Shown here piece by piece: positions 7,277 through 7,444 of a DNA stretch of 7,444 nt. The notes below the pieces were generated by a model. It was not told the DNA's origin. It ran no database searches and saw only the letters and a list, made by a program, of their open reading frames with translations. This stretch comes from Rhodospirillaceae bacterium (GTDB taxonomy: Bacteria; Pseudomonadota; Alphaproteobacteria; Rhodospirillales; Magnetovibrionaceae): NCBI GenBank assembly GCA_029883045.1, contig JAOUJU010000083.1:1-7444 (forward strand). Direction: 5' to 3'. Each line of letters begins with the position of its first letter. Position 1 is the stretch's first letter. A program made the translations under genes and the position numbers.

Positions 7277-7306
7277 AATTAATATATCGGCCGCCGCCGC
7301 CTAATT

Positions 7307-7335
7307 ATTATAGTAATAGTAACAAATTATAGTAA
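7307..7335. repeat. Short direct repeats (ATTATAGTAA x2, ATAGTAA x3) in the divergent promoter region
   Basis: ATTATAGTAA occurs exactly at 7307-7316 and 7326-7335, 19 bases apart. The core ATAGTAA occurs three times, at 7310, 7316 and 7329. On the minus strand each long copy reads TTACTATAAT and so contains a perfect TATAAT. The repeats may be duplicated -10 regions or regulator-binding half-sites. Confidence 0.6.
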
Positions 7336-7354
7336 ATATATAACTTTTTGTGTA
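7326..7354 (-). promoter_or_regulatory. Candidate promoter for the leftward lipoprotein gene
   Basis: On the minus strand TACACA (7349-7354, 4 of 6 matches to the -35 consensus) is followed after exactly 17 bases by a perfect TATAAT (7326-7331). A second TATAAT lies nearer the gene at 7307-7312, with a poorer -35 (TTACTA). The start codon is about 50 bases downstream of the first box. AT-richness makes chance TATAAT boxes common, so this is moderate evidence. Confidence 0.45.
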
Positions 7355-7368
7355 AATGTTTGTATAAT
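7340..7368 (+). promoter_or_regulatory. Candidate promoter for the rightward gene starting at 7398
   Basis: A perfect TATAAT lies at 7363-7368, preceded at 17 bases by a weak -35 (ATAACT, 3 of 6). Predicted transcription would begin near 7375, giving a leader of about 23 bases before ATG. It overlaps the leftward candidate promoter by 15 bases, so simultaneous occupancy is unlikely. Confidence 0.42.
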
Positions 7369-7383
7369 TAGAATTGATTTAAA

Positions 7384-7389
7384 AGGCGG
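7384..7389 (+). promoter_or_regulatory. Ribosome binding site AGGCGG before the gene at 7398
   Basis: AGGCGG lies 8 bases before the ATG at 7398, a usual spacing, and supports that start. An in-frame TAA at 7380-7382 leaves no other ATG, GTG or TTG start for this frame. Confidence 0.5.
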
Positions 7390-7397
7390 TCGTATCC

Positions 7398-7444
7398 ATG
7401 CCCATAGAGAATTTAAGCAACCCAAGCAATATTGAATTAATCAA
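7398..7444 (+). CDS. Start of an unidentified rightward gene (3' end outside window)
   Basis: Only the first 15 codons are visible: MPIENLSNPSNIELI, open to the window edge. Three things support a real start: AGGCGG 8 bases upstream, a promoter-like TATAAT 30 bases before the ATG, and a stop codon just upstream in the same frame. No function can be assigned. Its position beyond the tail operon, with its own promoter, suggests a separate transcription unit. Confidence 0.5.
   Translation, partial: MPIENLSNPSNIELI

Noticed and set aside
7284..7301. CGGCCG palindrome plus GCC repeats as a terminator or attachment site
   Set aside because: The palindrome is only 6 bp, no T-run follows on either strand, and there is no second copy that could serve as an attachment site.

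Overview
The window is the end of a tail-morphogenesis operon of a long-tailed (siphovirus-type) phage or prophage, followed by a short accessory segment. Four genes read rightwards with gaps of at most 6 bases or a 1-base overlap. They are the C-terminal part of a tape measure protein (1-1121), a distal-tail-like minor tail protein with a carbohydrate-binding-like module (1125-1865), a 1291-residue tail-tip/host-specificity protein (1865-5740) and a tail fibre or receptor-binding protein (5747-6838). This is the usual siphovirus order: tail ruler, then baseplate ring, then hub and tip, then fibre. Nothing in the window shows whether it is a free phage or a prophage.

At 6839 the organisation changes. 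A leftward gene (6839-7276) encodes a 145-residue predicted lipoprotein with a Sec signal peptide, a lipobox and an HELMH zinc-metalloprotease-type motif near its C-terminus. Its stop codon abuts the stop of the fibre gene with no base between. Upstream of it lies a 121-base AT-rich intergenic region with promoter-like elements facing both ways, built on repeats of TTACTAT (minus strand). A further rightward gene starts at 7398 and runs off the window. The lipoprotein gene is the most unusual element: an accessory ('moron'-like) gene in antiparallel orientation behind a late tail operon.

A Gram-negative host is the best guess, from the outer-membrane-type lipoprotein and the phage protein types; no genus can be named. 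Base use is distinctive: CpG is very frequent (TCG, CGA, GCG, GCC codons) while leucine is mostly TTA, and this style is shared by all genes, including the lipoprotein.

Together the structural genes build the tail end. The tape measure sets tail length, the 246-residue protein probably forms the ring at its tip, the 1291-residue protein closes the tube and carries Gly-rich, fibronectin-III and lectin-like adhesive parts, and the 363-residue protein adds a second receptor-binding device. No tRNA, CRISPR array, insertion sequence or convincing intrinsic terminator was seen.
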